A DNA stretch of 64,000 bases from Haladaptatus paucihalophilus DX253 (GTDB lineage: Archaea; Halobacteriota; Halobacteria; Halobacteriales; Haladaptataceae), in NCBI RefSeq assembly GCF_000376445.1, contig NZ_AQXI01000001.1, forward strand, positions 1,768,962 to 1,832,961. The letters are read 5' to 3'. The notes below the pieces were generated by a model. That model was given only the letters and a program-made list of their open reading frames with translations. It had not been told where the DNA came from and ran no database searches. Made by a program: the position numbers and the translations under genes. Shown here piece by piece: positions 8,256 through 16,398 of this stretch. How positions within the stretch are numbered: the stretch's first letter is position 1; each line of letters starts with the position of its first letter.

Positions 8256-9644
8256 TCACTCCCATGTCATGAACCGCTCGCGCAGTGCCGCCCGGTCGAG
8301 TTCGCCGGAGGGGCGTCGCGGAAGCGACGCGGCCGGTTCGATAGCCCGCGGCACCTCGTGCGGTTCGAGTCGTTCCTCCGCGAACTCGCGGAGTGCGCCC
8401 GGCGGCACGTCGCCGACGACCACCGCCTTCGGTGCCGTTCCGCCCGTCTCCGCGACGGCTTCGACGATGCCGACCTCCCGTACGTCCGGATGCGATTCGA
8501 GCACGGTTTCGACCGCTCGCGGATGGACCCGCTGACCGCCGGTTTCGGACGCATCGTCGTCGCCGTCACCGACGGGAACGAACCCACGCGAATCGGTCGC
8601 GTCGGGTCTAGCGGACGATTCGTGCCGGAACACGTCCCCCATCGACACCCACTCTTCGAACGCCTCTCCGTCGAGATAGCCCGTCGCGGTCGTCGGACCG
8701 CGAACGAGCAAGTCGCCCGACCCCTCGCCCTCGATTCGGACCCCACAGTTCGGAAACGGGTACGCGACCGCGCCCGACCCCGGCGTTTCGCGGAGCACAT
8801 TGACGCCGGTTTCCGCGCGGCCGTAGACGTGAACGGGCGGAATCGGAAGCCCCTCGCGCACCTCCGGCGGAACGCGGCCGCGAGCGGCGAGCCAATCGAG
8901 CGCCGGAGCGGACCCTTCGAACCCGGCGTCGGCCAGTTCGCGGAACTCGGTCGGAGCGGCGACGAGACAGGTCACGCCGCGTTCTTCGATTGCGGTCACG
9001 GCGTCGTCCGGGTCGAACGCGCGCCGCAGTACGACTCGACCGCCGACGGCGAGAAGCGGAAGCGCGAACCCGAGCAAGCAGTCCGGGCGCGACAGCGGCA
9101 ACAGGGCGATGGTGCAATCGTTCCTCCCGAGACCCCACCCGGCGGTTGCGGTTCGGCAGTTCCACTCGACGGCCCGCTTCGACAGTTCCACGACCCGTTC
9201 GCCGTCCTCGGTGTGGACGAGCAGCTGCGTGTCCGCGTCGGCGCGCTCGACGGCTGAGAAATCGGCGGGCGTGACGTGTTCGAACTCCTCGAACGAGCGG
9301 GCGTCGAACTGCCGAACGAGGTCCCGCTGTGCCGACTCGAATAGCACGAGGTCGGGGTCGATTTGCTCCATCGGCCGCGAGACGGTGGCGGGCGTCAGTC
9401 GATGCGAAACGGGTGCGAACACGCCGCCGACGCGCCAGACGGCGAGCATGGAGACCAGCACCTCGATGCGATTCCGCGAGACGAGAGCGACCGAATTTCC
9501 CTCGTCGATACCGAGCGTTGCGAGTCGCCCCGCCGCGGTCGTGATTCGGTCGTCGAGGTCGGCGTAGGAGAGGCGCTCGCCTCCGTCCACGATTGCCGTC
9601 CGGTCCCCCCAGCGGTCGGCGTGTCGCTCCGAGAAGAGTGACAT
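8256..9644 (-). CDS. Degenerate acyl-CoA-synthetase-like (ANL superfamily) protein
   Basis: 462 residues, shorter than the usual 500-550. The fold is recognisable: GERLSYADLDDR at the N-terminus, A5-type motif YGRAETG at 274-280, an A7-like segment SMGDVFRH, and A8-like GQRVHPRAVETVLESHPDV. However, the phosphate-binding loop (normally TSGTTGxPK) is replaced by LLVHTEDGERVVEL at about 141-154, and the catalytic Lys of the A10 motif is E448 (PSGELDR instead of xxGKIxR). These substitutions should prevent adenylation, so a binding or regulatory role is likelier than ligase activity. The reading frame is intact, so it is not an obvious pseudogene. Confidence 0.85.
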   Translation of the reverse strand: MSLFSERHADRWGDRTAIVDGGERLSYADLDDRITTAAGRLATLGIDEGNSVALVSRNRIEVLVSMLAVWRVGGVFAPVSHRLTPATVSRPMEQIDPDLVLFESAQRDLVRQFDARSFEEFEHVTPADFSAVERADADTQLLVHTEDGERVVELSKRAVEWNCRTATAGWGLGRNDCTIALLPLSRPDCLLGFALPLLAVGGRVVLRRAFDPDDAVTAIEERGVTCLVAAPTEFRELADAGFEGSAPALDWLAARGRVPPEVREGLPIPPVHVYGRAETGVNVLRETPGSGAVAYPFPNCGVRIEGEGSGDLLVRGPTTATGYLDGEAFEEWVSMGDVFRHESSARPDATDSRGFVPVGDGDDDASETGGQRVHPRAVETVLESHPDVREVGIVEAVAETGGTAPKAVVVGDVPPGALREFAEERLEPHEVPRAIEPAASLPRRPSGELDRAALRERFMTWE

Positions 9645-9738
9645 ACACCGTCTGCGACGCGAGAGCGGTTAGCAGTTCGGGGACGCGGTAGGGGGAACGC
9701 CGTGCGCCAATTGTCCTCCGTCCGTCATCCTATATCGA

Positions 9739-9748
9739 TATATAAAAT
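9739..9748 (+). promoter_or_regulatory. Strong TATA element before the zinc-finger microprotein
   Basis: TATATAAAAT is the most canonical archaeal TATA box I noticed here. It should start transcription near 9770, about 25 bases before the GTG at 9794. An ATG at 9755 in the same frame meets a stop at 9785 and cannot be the start. Confidence 0.6.
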
Positions 9749-9793
9749 AGTTTGATGTGCAAGCACCACAACGTCACAACAGGGTGACGCACA

Positions 9794-9910
9794 GTGACCG
9801 AGAACGAACCAGAGCCGGACGAAGTACTCGACGAGTGTAACCAGTGTGGACGAACGACGCTGAGCGTGTACCTCGAAAACGGCGTGTGCGTGAAGTGTCG
9901 AGACGGATAG
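9794..9910 (+). CDS. Zinc-finger microprotein of 38 residues
   Basis: GTG start, 38 residues. Two CxxC motifs are spaced for one zinc site: C15/C18 (CNQCG) and C32/C35 (CVKC), with an acidic N-terminus TENEPEPDE. This is the layout of the small one-domain zinc-finger proteins (mu-proteins) that haloarchaea encode in numbers. The strong TATA box upstream supports expression. It is divergent from the degenerate acyl-CoA-synthetase-like gene. Function unknown; regulation by protein contact is usual for the class. Confidence 0.75.
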   Translation: MTENEPEPDEVLDECNQCGRTTLSVYLENGVCVKCRDG

Positions 9911-10024
9911 TTCACGCGTCGCTTGCACAGCGGTCATTTCATAGCGGTCCTTTCGTGTCCGAGTTGCCGTGTGAAAAACGCGTTGCCGCTTCCTATTTTG
10001 AGGACTCAACCGAGCGTTCGGACG

Positions 10025-10816
10025 TCAGTCGAACGCGTTCTCCGCGTTCGCGGCGATGAAGTCGAGCAGTTCGTCGTTCACTTCCTTCGACCGCTCGACG
10101 TGCACGAGGTGGGGTGCGTCCTCGAACGTCCGTAACTCGCCGCGCGGCAGTCCGTTAGCGAGTTCCGTTCCGGCATCGACGGGAACCACGCGGTCGTCGG
10201 TGCCGTGGAGCACCAGCGCCGGGGTCGTGATTTCGTACAGGCTGTCGCTCACGTCGAACCCGTCCAGCGCCGCGAACTGGGCGCGTTGGGCCGGGAGTTC
10301 GGCGTCGTCGTCGAGCCGCCACTCCACCACGTCCTCCAATCCGGCGGCGAACGCCGCCTCGCTCACGACCGGGCGGAGCGACTCGTGGAGCGCGTCGGGG
10401 GTCTTCTCGGCGAGCAGTTCCTCCCGAACCGCCGGGTCGATTCGGGACCCGCTCGCCGCCGTCCCGATGAGCGTCAGCGTCTTCGCCCGCGAGAACTGCT
10501 TCGCGTAGTGGAGCGCGACCATCCCGCCCAGTCCGGCACCGACGAGATGGGCCTTCCTGACCCCGTAGTCGGCCAGCACCGCCTCCAGGTCGCCCGCCAT
10601 CGCCGCGACCGAATACGGACCTTCCGGCGCGTCCGAGCGCCCGGTTCCGCGGTTGTCCCACACCAGCGACTCGAACGGACCGGCCACCGCCGCGTGCTGC
10701 CAGCCCCACTGCCACGCGCCGAAGGCCGCGTCCCCGATGAACGTCACCGTGTCGTGGTTCGCCGAGCCGTCCGTTTCGTAGTATATCGAGAGTCCGTCGT
10801 TGTCAGCGAAAGGCAT
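10025..10816 (-). CDS. Alpha/beta-hydrolase-fold protein without the nucleophile serine
   Basis: 263 residues from MPFADNDGLSIYYE; a start seven codons upstream is less typical. The fold is clear: oxyanion-region IGDAAFG, WDNRGTGRSDAPEGPYS, acid D208 in HGTDDRVVP and H236 in FEDAPHLVHVE. The nucleophile elbow, normally GHSxGG, reads GAGLGG (93-98), so Ser is Gly95; the DNA reads GGT GCC GGA CTG GGC. Without the nucleophile a classical esterase/peroxidase mechanism is not possible, so the protein may be a non-hydrolytic member (binding, lyase or dioxygenase-like activity). Flanks give no pathway clue. Confidence 0.88.
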   Translation of the reverse strand: MPFADNDGLSIYYETDGSANHDTVTFIGDAAFGAWQWGWQHAAVAGPFESLVWDNRGTGRSDAPEGPYSVAAMAGDLEAVLADYGVRKAHLVGAGLGGMVALHYAKQFSRAKTLTLIGTAASGSRIDPAVREELLAEKTPDALHESLRPVVSEAAFAAGLEDVVEWRLDDDAELPAQRAQFAALDGFDVSDSLYEITTPALVLHGTDDRVVPVDAGTELANGLPRGELRTFEDAPHLVHVERSKEVNDELLDFIAANAENAFD

Positions 10817-11294
10817 CCTTGGCGAGGGGTAGGGCACGGGAGTGTTTCAAATCGTGCGTTTCGAACTCGACATGGGTCGGGATGGAACGACGTTGATAGT
10901 GGTGCCGTTGAAACTTCCAAGGTGTAGTTTTCGAAAGCCCCCGTCCACTCGTTGCGAGTTGTTGATATTTTTCCGTGACCTCAAATGCAGACGTCATTGA
11001 AACCGCAACCGCAAACCGCATCAGCCACACCCTCCCCAACCGATTGCGCTTCTCGCTTCGCTGTGATGCTCATCCACCGTCAGAGCAACGCTCTGACGAG
11101 CCATTCGCTCGTTCCGTTGTCACTCACGAAGACCTCGCACGCTACAGCACGACGACGCGGCCGAGAGTGGCCGCGTCGTCCCGCCAGCGCACGCCACAAC
11201 AGATATTCGAATGCGTGAAACCGACCGAGGAGATTCGAGATTTCCGTCGGAAATCTAGTCACTTTACCCCTCGCCGCCGAAAGACCCACACCTC
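10817..11294. other. Intergenic stretch with hairpin cluster B
   Basis: This 478-base gap separates two divergent genes. Its first part holds the promoter region of the hydrolase-fold gene. An open frame across 10985-11218 codes for a basic Ser/Arg/Thr-rich peptide unlike local proteins and is rejected. The recognisable structure is the hairpin pair at 11078-11180. Confidence 0.55.
11078..11180. repeat. Hairpin cluster B (two hairpins)
   Basis: Two perfect inverted repeats: 11078-11098 (9-bp stem CGTCAGAGC, loop AAC) and 11151-11180 (12-bp stem GACGACGCGGCC, loop GAGAGT). Between them is a CGCTCGTTCCGTTGTCACTC stretch resembling CGCTCCTTCGTCACTCACTC at the end of cluster A. No T-run follows either hairpin on the plus strand, so simple termination is unlikely. 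Confidence 0.7.
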
Positions 11295-12458
11295 ATGCAG
11301 GCCATCAAGGATAGCGTCCACGACTACGTGGAACTCCCGCCGGTCGCCGCCGAACTGCTGGACACGGCACCGGTTCAGCGGCTCCGACACATCAAGCAGT
11401 TGAGCACGGTTCGACTCGTCTACCCGTCGGCGAACCACACCCGCTTCGAACACAGCATCGGCGTCGCCCACCTCGCGGGACGGGCGCTCGACCGTCTCGG
11501 CATCGACGACCGGCGGGCGAAAGGAGTGCAGGCCGCCGCGCTCCTCCACGACGTGGGCCACGGTCCCTACGGCCACCAGACCGAGGGTATCATCGAGCGG
11601 CGACTGGGCCGACACCACGACGAGGTTGGGGACCTGCTCGACCGCGGCGAACTCGCGGCCACGCTCGAACGCCACGACCTCGAACCCGACGAAATCGCCG
11701 CGTTGGTCGCGGGAGAGGGCGAACTCGGGCAAATCGTCGCCGGAGAACTCGACGTGGACCGGATGGACTACCTCGTCCGGGACGCCCACCACACCGGCGT
11801 TCCGTACGGAACGGTCGATTACGGCCGCCTGCTCGCGGCGCTCCGGTTCACGGACGGAACACTCGTACTAGCCGAGGGGAACGTCCAGACGGCGGAAAGC
11901 CTGCTCGTCGCCCGCGCGCTGATGAACGCGACGGTGTATCGCCACCACGTCTCCAGAATCGCTGGCGCGATGTTGGAGCGGACGAGCGAGCGCCTCCTCG
12001 ATTCCAGCGACGTGAGCGCCGCGGAGTTCCAGCGATTCACCGACGCCGAACTGCTCGCCGCGCTTCGCAACCACGAGGAAACCCGACCGATGGCGAACCG
12101 AATCGCCGAGCGGAACCTGTTCAAGCGGGCGGTGTGGGCGGAGTGGGAGTCGGTACCCGGCGAAGTGGTCGCGGCTGACCACGCCGACGTCCGCGAGTTC
12201 GAACGAGACATCGCGGCGAAGGCGGGAGTAGAACCGGAACACGTCCTGCTCGACACACCCGGCGAACCGAGCATCCCCGAATCGTCCAGTCGCGTCGTCG
12301 TCAACGGAGAAATCAGGCGGTTGGCGGACCAATCGCCGCTGGTCCAGGGACTGCAAGCCTCTCAACGAACCCAGTGGCGGTTGGGCGTCTACGCACCCGA
12401 GGCGGTCACGGATGCGGTGGAGAAAGCGGCGACGTCGGTGCTCGGACTGGTTCACTGA
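11295..12458 (+). CDS. HD-domain phosphohydrolase
   Basis: 387 residues. The HD superfamily metal site is visible: H53 (RFEHSIGVAHLAG), H85-D86 (LLHDVGHGPYGH) and D153/D158 (ELDVDRMDYLVRD). This pattern is that of the dGTPase/SAMHD1-like group widespread in archaea, which hydrolyse deoxynucleoside triphosphates or related nucleotides. The C-terminal third (about 260-387) is a mixed alpha/beta extension of unknown role. No operon partner is obvious; the next gene starts about 290 bases downstream. Confidence 0.9.
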   Translation: MQAIKDSVHDYVELPPVAAELLDTAPVQRLRHIKQLSTVRLVYPSANHTRFEHSIGVAHLAGRALDRLGIDDRRAKGVQAAALLHDVGHGPYGHQTEGIIERRLGRHHDEVGDLLDRGELAATLERHDLEPDEIAALVAGEGELGQIVAGELDVDRMDYLVRDAHHTGVPYGTVDYGRLLAALRFTDGTLVLAEGNVQTAESLLVARALMNATVYRHHVSRIAGAMLERTSERLLDSSDVSAAEFQRFTDAELLAALRNHEETRPMANRIAERNLFKRAVWAEWESVPGEVVAADHADVREFERDIAAKAGVEPEHVLLDTPGEPSIPESSSRVVVNGEIRRLADQSPLVQGLQASQRTQWRLGVYAPEAVTDAVEKAATSVLGLVH

Positions 12459-12748
12459 ACGACGAACGCCCACAATATCGCTTCTACGGTAGGTTATCGG
12501 CCGTTTCGTTCGATTCTACGAAACGAAGAGTAGCTTCGCGTGAAGGAGACATAAATCAAATTCTGCGATATCAAATCGGTGATGAGGTTCTACAATTGGA
12601 GCGGAGGAACGGGAAGGGGAGCGGAAGACGCCCGTTTCCGTTACGTCTCTACTTTCCGAGAATTTTAACGGAAGAGCACGGCGCTCGACCCCGGATTTCG
12701 CTCGCAACGGGGCGGGAACGCTATTACTACGGAATACGAAGTGTCACC
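12459..12748. other. AT-richer intergenic stretch before the HxlR-type gene
   Basis: 290 bases with lower GC than the neighbours. An inverted repeat at about 12502-12525 (CGTTTCGT, 8-base spacer, ACGAAACG) is the only clear structure. The open frame running through it into the regulator gene is not acidic and looks non-coding. The promoter of the regulator should lie near CTATTACTAC, just before the ATG at 12749. Confidence 0.45.
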
Positions 12749-13171
12749 ATGAGCGGCGACGAGTTTCCCGACCCGGAGGCGGTAATCGAACGCGGACGGC
12801 GGTATCGGGACCGACTCGATGAGTATGGGGAAAACCAGCAAAAAGAGACGGTTACGGAACTATTCACGCTGCTCGGCCGGGCCTACGCCCTCCCCGTTCT
12901 CCACCTCTTTTCGATGAACGAGGGACCGCTCCGGTTCTCGGATATCGAAGACCGACTCGACGTATCGCCAACGACGCTCTCGAAACGTCTCTCCGAACTC
13001 ACCGAGGCGGGGTTGCTGACGCGACGGTCGTACGACGAGATACCTCCGCGAGTCGAGTACGAACCGACCGACGCGGCCAACGGTCTCGCACCCGTGTTCA
13101 TCCACCTGTATGAGTGGGCGTCAGTGTACGACCTCTATGGTGAGATCGGTGTACCGAACGAGAACGATTAA
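12749..13171 (+). CDS. HxlR-family winged-helix transcriptional regulator
   Basis: 140 residues from MSGDEFPDPE. An N-terminal helix (about 10-30) precedes the winged-helix domain: LFTLLGRAYALPVLHLF, then FSDIEDRLDVSPTTLSKRLSELTEAGLLTRRSYDEIPPRVEYEPT, the helix-turn-helix and wing of HxlR-type factors. These bind short palindromes and often control an adjacent transporter or oxidoreductase. Three palindromes lie between this gene and the ABC transporter that follows in the same direction, so that operon is the likely target. Confidence 0.85.
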   Translation: MSGDEFPDPEAVIERGRRYRDRLDEYGENQQKETVTELFTLLGRAYALPVLHLFSMNEGPLRFSDIEDRLDVSPTTLSKRLSELTEAGLLTRRSYDEIPPRVEYEPTDAANGLAPVFIHLYEWASVYDLYGEIGVPNEND

Positions 13172-13189
13172 ACACCAGACAACGCCACT

Positions 13190-13273
13190 ACTACAATTTC
13201 TGTAGTCGATACACGACTACTGACTTGATAGTATTTAGCTACAGAAGCGAAAGTAAGGGTGTGACTCACACCC
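13190..13273 (+). promoter_or_regulatory. Operator-like palindromes and promoter of the ABC exporter operon
   Basis: Three perfect inverted repeats: 13190-13206 (ACTACA, spacer ATTTC, TGTAGT), 13202-13220 (GTAGTCG, 5-base spacer, CGACTAC; overlapping the first) and 13257-13273 (GGGTGTGA, C, TCACACCC). An AT-rich GATAGTATTTAG near 13227-13238 between them can serve as TATA. The arrangement fits operator sites for the HxlR-type regulator encoded just upstream. The link is inference from position. Confidence 0.6.
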
Positions 13274-13310
13274 TCATATTCAAGTTCCGAGAGATGGCGG
13301 AGGGACAGCA

Positions 13311-14294
13311 ATGACCGACGCGATACGCGCCGACGACGTGCGCGTGGTCTATCCGGACGGCACCCGCGCCGTCAACGGGGTCGACCTCCGCGTGCCGGAG
13401 GGAGAATTCTTCGGCTTCCTCGGCCCGAACGGTGCCGGAAAGACCACGACCATCCGAACGCTCGTGACGCTGTTGCGGCCGACCGACGGGTCCGTCACGG
13501 TGAACGGCTACGACGTCGGCGACGACCCGGAGAGCGTGCGCCGCTCCGTCGGTTACATGGCACAGGAGACGAGCATCGACGAGGAGTTGACCGCGCGCGA
13601 GAACGTCGAATACATGGCGGCGGCGTACGGGATTCCGAAGTCGGAGCGCGCCGAGCGCGCCGACGAACTCCTCAACCTCGCGGACCTGCTCGACGTGGCC
13701 GACAAGTCGGCGAAGACGTTCTCCGGAGGGATGAAAAAGCGGCTCGATGCCGTCACCGCGCTGGTCCACCATCCCCCGGTCGTCTTCCTCGACGAACCGA
13801 CGACGGGACTCGACCCGAAGGCGCGAAACCGCCTCTGGGACTACTTCCGCGAGATAAACCGCGAGGGAACCACCGTGTTCCTGACGACGCAGTATCTGGA
13901 GGAGGCCGACCAGCTCTGTGACCGCATCTCGCTCATCAAGGACGGCGAAATCGCGCTGACCGGTTCCCCGGACGAACTCAAAAACGAGGTCGGCGGCGAC
14001 ATCCTCGAACTCGAAATCGCGCCGTCGGACGTCGACGTGGCGACGCGCCTCGCCGAATCGGGCGACGTGTTCCACGATGCCGTCGTGACCGAAACGGACA
14101 CCGGAATTTCGGTCGGTGCGACGACGATTCGAACGCACGGAGCGGACTACTTCGCCGAACTCCGCGACGCGGGCGTCGCGGTGGACGGCTTCGACGTGCG
14201 GTCGCCGACGCTCGACGACGTGTTCCTCGCGGTCACCGGAGAGGGCGTCGAAGACGACAAGGAAGCGGCGTCGGATACGGAGGTGGCCGCGTGA
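13311..14294 (+). CDS. ABC exporter ATP-binding protein, DrrA type
   Basis: 327 residues. Walker A GPNGAGKTT at 38-46, signature FSGGMKKRLDAV, Walker B VVFLDEPTTGLDPKARN and a switch His region TTQYLEEADQLCDRI. The DrrA-type C-terminal extension (about 225-310) with DVRSPTLDDVFLAVTGEG is typical of the daunorubicin-resistance/ABC-2 family. It energises the permease encoded directly downstream, whose GTG start overlaps its stop by 4 bases. Substrate unknown: drugs, lipids or polysaccharide-type compounds are possible. Confidence 0.93.
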   Translation: MTDAIRADDVRVVYPDGTRAVNGVDLRVPEGEFFGFLGPNGAGKTTTIRTLVTLLRPTDGSVTVNGYDVGDDPESVRRSVGYMAQETSIDEELTARENVEYMAAAYGIPKSERAERADELLNLADLLDVADKSAKTFSGGMKKRLDAVTALVHHPPVVFLDEPTTGLDPKARNRLWDYFREINREGTTVFLTTQYLEEADQLCDRISLIKDGEIALTGSPDELKNEVGGDILELEIAPSDVDVATRLAESGDVFHDAVVTETDTGISVGATTIRTHGADYFAELRDAGVAVDGFDVRSPTLDDVFLAVTGEGVEDDKEAASDTEVAA

Positions 14295-15124
14295 GCACCG
14301 ATTTGGGGGCGAGCGAGGACCGAACGCTCGCGCCGGGGAACGGCTTCCTCGGCGACACGTGGGTGAACATGCGCCGCTGGCTGCTCAAGTCGGTGCGAAA
14401 CCCGTTCATCGTCACCTCCTCCATCGTCCAACCGCTCATCTTCCTCGTCCTGTTCTCGCAGGTGTTCGGGCAGGTCACCGGCGGCGCTATCGGCGGTCCC
14501 GGGCAAAACGTCGAGTACATCAGTTTCCTCCTTCCCGCCATCATCATTCAGGTGTCGCTCGTCGCGGCGGCGAGTTCCGGCATCGGGTTGGTCAACGACA
14601 TCGAGACGGGGATGTTCGCCAAGGCGCTCGTCTCGCCGATGAACCGCGGCGCGGTGTTCCTCGGAAAGACACTCGCCGAGGTCGCACGCATCTGCGTCCA
14701 GATAATAATCGTCGTCGTGGTTGGCGTCCTCCTCGGTGCGAACATCGCCACCGGCTTCCTCGGCGTGCTCGCGCTGATGCTCATCGGCATCCTGTTTTCC
14801 ATCTGGTTCACGGCGCTCTCGAACGTCGTCGGCATCCAGACCGGCGACACGGAATCGACCATCATCGCGGTGAACTTCCTGCAACTCCCGCTGTTGTTCG
14901 TCTCCAGCGCGTTCCTCCCGGTGGACCGACTGCCGCAGTGGATTCAGTACATCAGCGCCGTCAACCCCATCACCTACGGGGTCGATGCTGCACGGGCGCT
15001 CGTCATCACCGGCTGGGAGTGGAACACGATTCTGCCGTCCATCGCCATCCTCGTCGCGCTCGACCTCGTGCTGACCGGCATCGCGTTGGTCGTCCTCAGA
15101 CGGGCGACCAGCGCCAGCGTGTGA
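14291..15124 (+). CDS. ABC-2 permease, DrrB type
   Basis: 277 residues, GTG start overlapping the ATPase stop. About six membrane helices: near 50-70, 86-110, 135-160, 165-190, 200-220 and 250-270. The SAVNPITYGVDAARALV segment before the last helix is the ABC-2 family signature. Together with DrrA it should form a dimeric-ATPase exporter in the cell membrane. The SCO1-like gene begins 88 bases downstream in the same direction and may be co-transcribed. Confidence 0.92.
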   Translation: MSTDLGASEDRTLAPGNGFLGDTWVNMRRWLLKSVRNPFIVTSSIVQPLIFLVLFSQVFGQVTGGAIGGPGQNVEYISFLLPAIIIQVSLVAAASSGIGLVNDIETGMFAKALVSPMNRGAVFLGKTLAEVARICVQIIIVVVVGVLLGANIATGFLGVLALMLIGILFSIWFTALSNVVGIQTGDTESTIIAVNFLQLPLLFVSSAFLPVDRLPQWIQYISAVNPITYGVDAARALVITGWEWNTILPSIAILVALDLVLTGIALVVLRRATSASV

Positions 15125-15211
15125 GGAACGGATAGCCGTTCGAACGACCCCATTCTCGCCTTCGAGGAATGAACCAGATTGCATTTGGCTCTTCCGTCGA
15201 AAATCACGGAC

Positions 15212-15880
15212 ATGCATCGACGGACGTACCTCCGCTCCGTTGCGGCGACGGGAGCGGCGGTCTCGGCGGCGGGCTGTCTGGGGTCGCTCGGCGACTCGAA
15301 CCCGAACGTGGCGCTAAGCGAACCCGACAGGAACGTCGAAAGTTCGGATCTCCCGTACCCGGCGTGGGGCGAGAAGATCCCCGACGTGACGATTCCCGCA
15401 CCGCTCGAAGACCGGACCGTCTCGTTTCGGGACGTCGAGACGCCGAGCATCGTCACGTTCTTCTACACCCACTGTATGACGATCTGTCCGGTGCTCATCT
15501 CGACGCTTCGCAACGTCCAGACGCACGCGACCAAGAACGGGTACGCGAAGGACGTGACATTTCTGCCGACGACGTTCGACCCCCAGCGGGACGACGCAGA
15601 GCAGTTGCGGGCGTACACGGACAAGATGAACGTGGACCAGTCCATCGACGACTGGAGCTTCCTCCGGCCGAAATCGGAAGAGCGGGCGAAACACGTCATC
15701 ACCGACACGTTCGGCGTCCAGTTCGAGAAGACGAAACAGAAATCGAAGGACGACTACATGTTCTCCCACTCGGCACTCATCCTGCTCGTCAACGAAAAGG
15801 GATACGTCGAACGGGCGTACCACGGCACGTCGCCGAAGCAACAGCAGATAATCGACGACCTCGAAACCGTCCGCGGATGA
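15212..15880 (+). CDS. SCO1/SenC-family copper chaperone lipoprotein
   Basis: 222 residues. MHRRTYLRSVAATGAAVSAAGC is a Tat-like lipoprotein signal ending at C22. The thioredoxin-fold body has the SCO copper site: C88 and C92 in HCMTIC (CxxxC) and H186 in FSHSALIL. SCO proteins deliver copper to the CuA centre of heme-copper oxidases or keep its thiols reduced. Its stop overlaps the next start by 4 bases, tying it to the TlpA-like and CcdA genes. I would call it a Sco homologue without assigning a precise partner oxidase. Confidence 0.93.
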   Translation: MHRRTYLRSVAATGAAVSAAGCLGSLGDSNPNVALSEPDRNVESSDLPYPAWGEKIPDVTIPAPLEDRTVSFRDVETPSIVTFFYTHCMTICPVLISTLRNVQTHATKNGYAKDVTFLPTTFDPQRDDAEQLRAYTDKMNVDQSIDDWSFLRPKSEERAKHVITDTFGVQFEKTKQKSKDDYMFSHSALILLVNEKGYVERAYHGTSPKQQQIIDDLETVRG

Positions 15881-16398
15881 ATCGACGTCGCCTCCTCACC
15901 GGACTCGCGGGACTCGGCATCACCGGCGGTAGCGCGTGGGTCGCGCTGAACGGCCTGTCGGACGACGGCGGACTGCCGAAACGCGTCGAGACGATGCGTG
16001 CGGAAGGTTCGACCGCCGGGACGGTGCAGGTTCCGACTCCCGAAACCGTCACCGTCATCGACCTCTTCGCCACGTGGTGTATGCCGTGTCAAGAGCAGAT
16101 GGAGGCGCTGACGAAACTGCACGACGAATACGGCGACGAGGTTCGATTCGTCTCCATCACGAACGAGCGCATCGGCGGCACGCTGACGAAAGACGACATC
16201 CGCTCGTGGTGGAACGAAAACGACGGGAAGTGGACGCTCGGTCTCGACCCGGATTCGTCGGTGATGGCCGCGCTGAACGCGGGCGGCCTCCCGTTCGTCG
16301 GCGTCGCGGCACCGGACGGAACGGTCACGTGGACGCACCACGGCGTGGCGGGCATCGACACGCTCCGCGAGCAGATTACGGCGGCCAAAAACGAATGA
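15877..16398 (+). CDS. TlpA/ResA-like thioredoxin-fold protein, exported
   Basis: 173 residues, ATG overlapping the SCO1 stop. MNRRRLLTGLAGLGI is a twin-arginine-like signal or anchor. The active site is WCMPC (W67, C68, C71) and the cis-Pro region is GLPFVGV. This is a membrane-associated thiol-disulfide oxidoreductase of the TlpA/ResA group, used to reduce cytochrome c heme-binding or CuA cysteines outside the cell. The following gene, CcdA, would supply electrons to it. Confidence 0.92.
   Translation: MNRRRLLTGLAGLGITGGSAWVALNGLSDDGGLPKRVETMRAEGSTAGTVQVPTPETVTVIDLFATWCMPCQEQMEALTKLHDEYGDEVRFVSITNERIGGTLTKDDIRSWWNENDGKWTLGLDPDSSVMAALNAGGLPFVGVAAPDGTVTWTHHGVAGIDTLREQITAAKNE

Noticed and set aside
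12374-12748. N-terminal extension of the HxlR-type regulator
   Set aside because: It overlaps the end of the HD gene and is basic, whereas the ATG at 12749 gives the usual family start.
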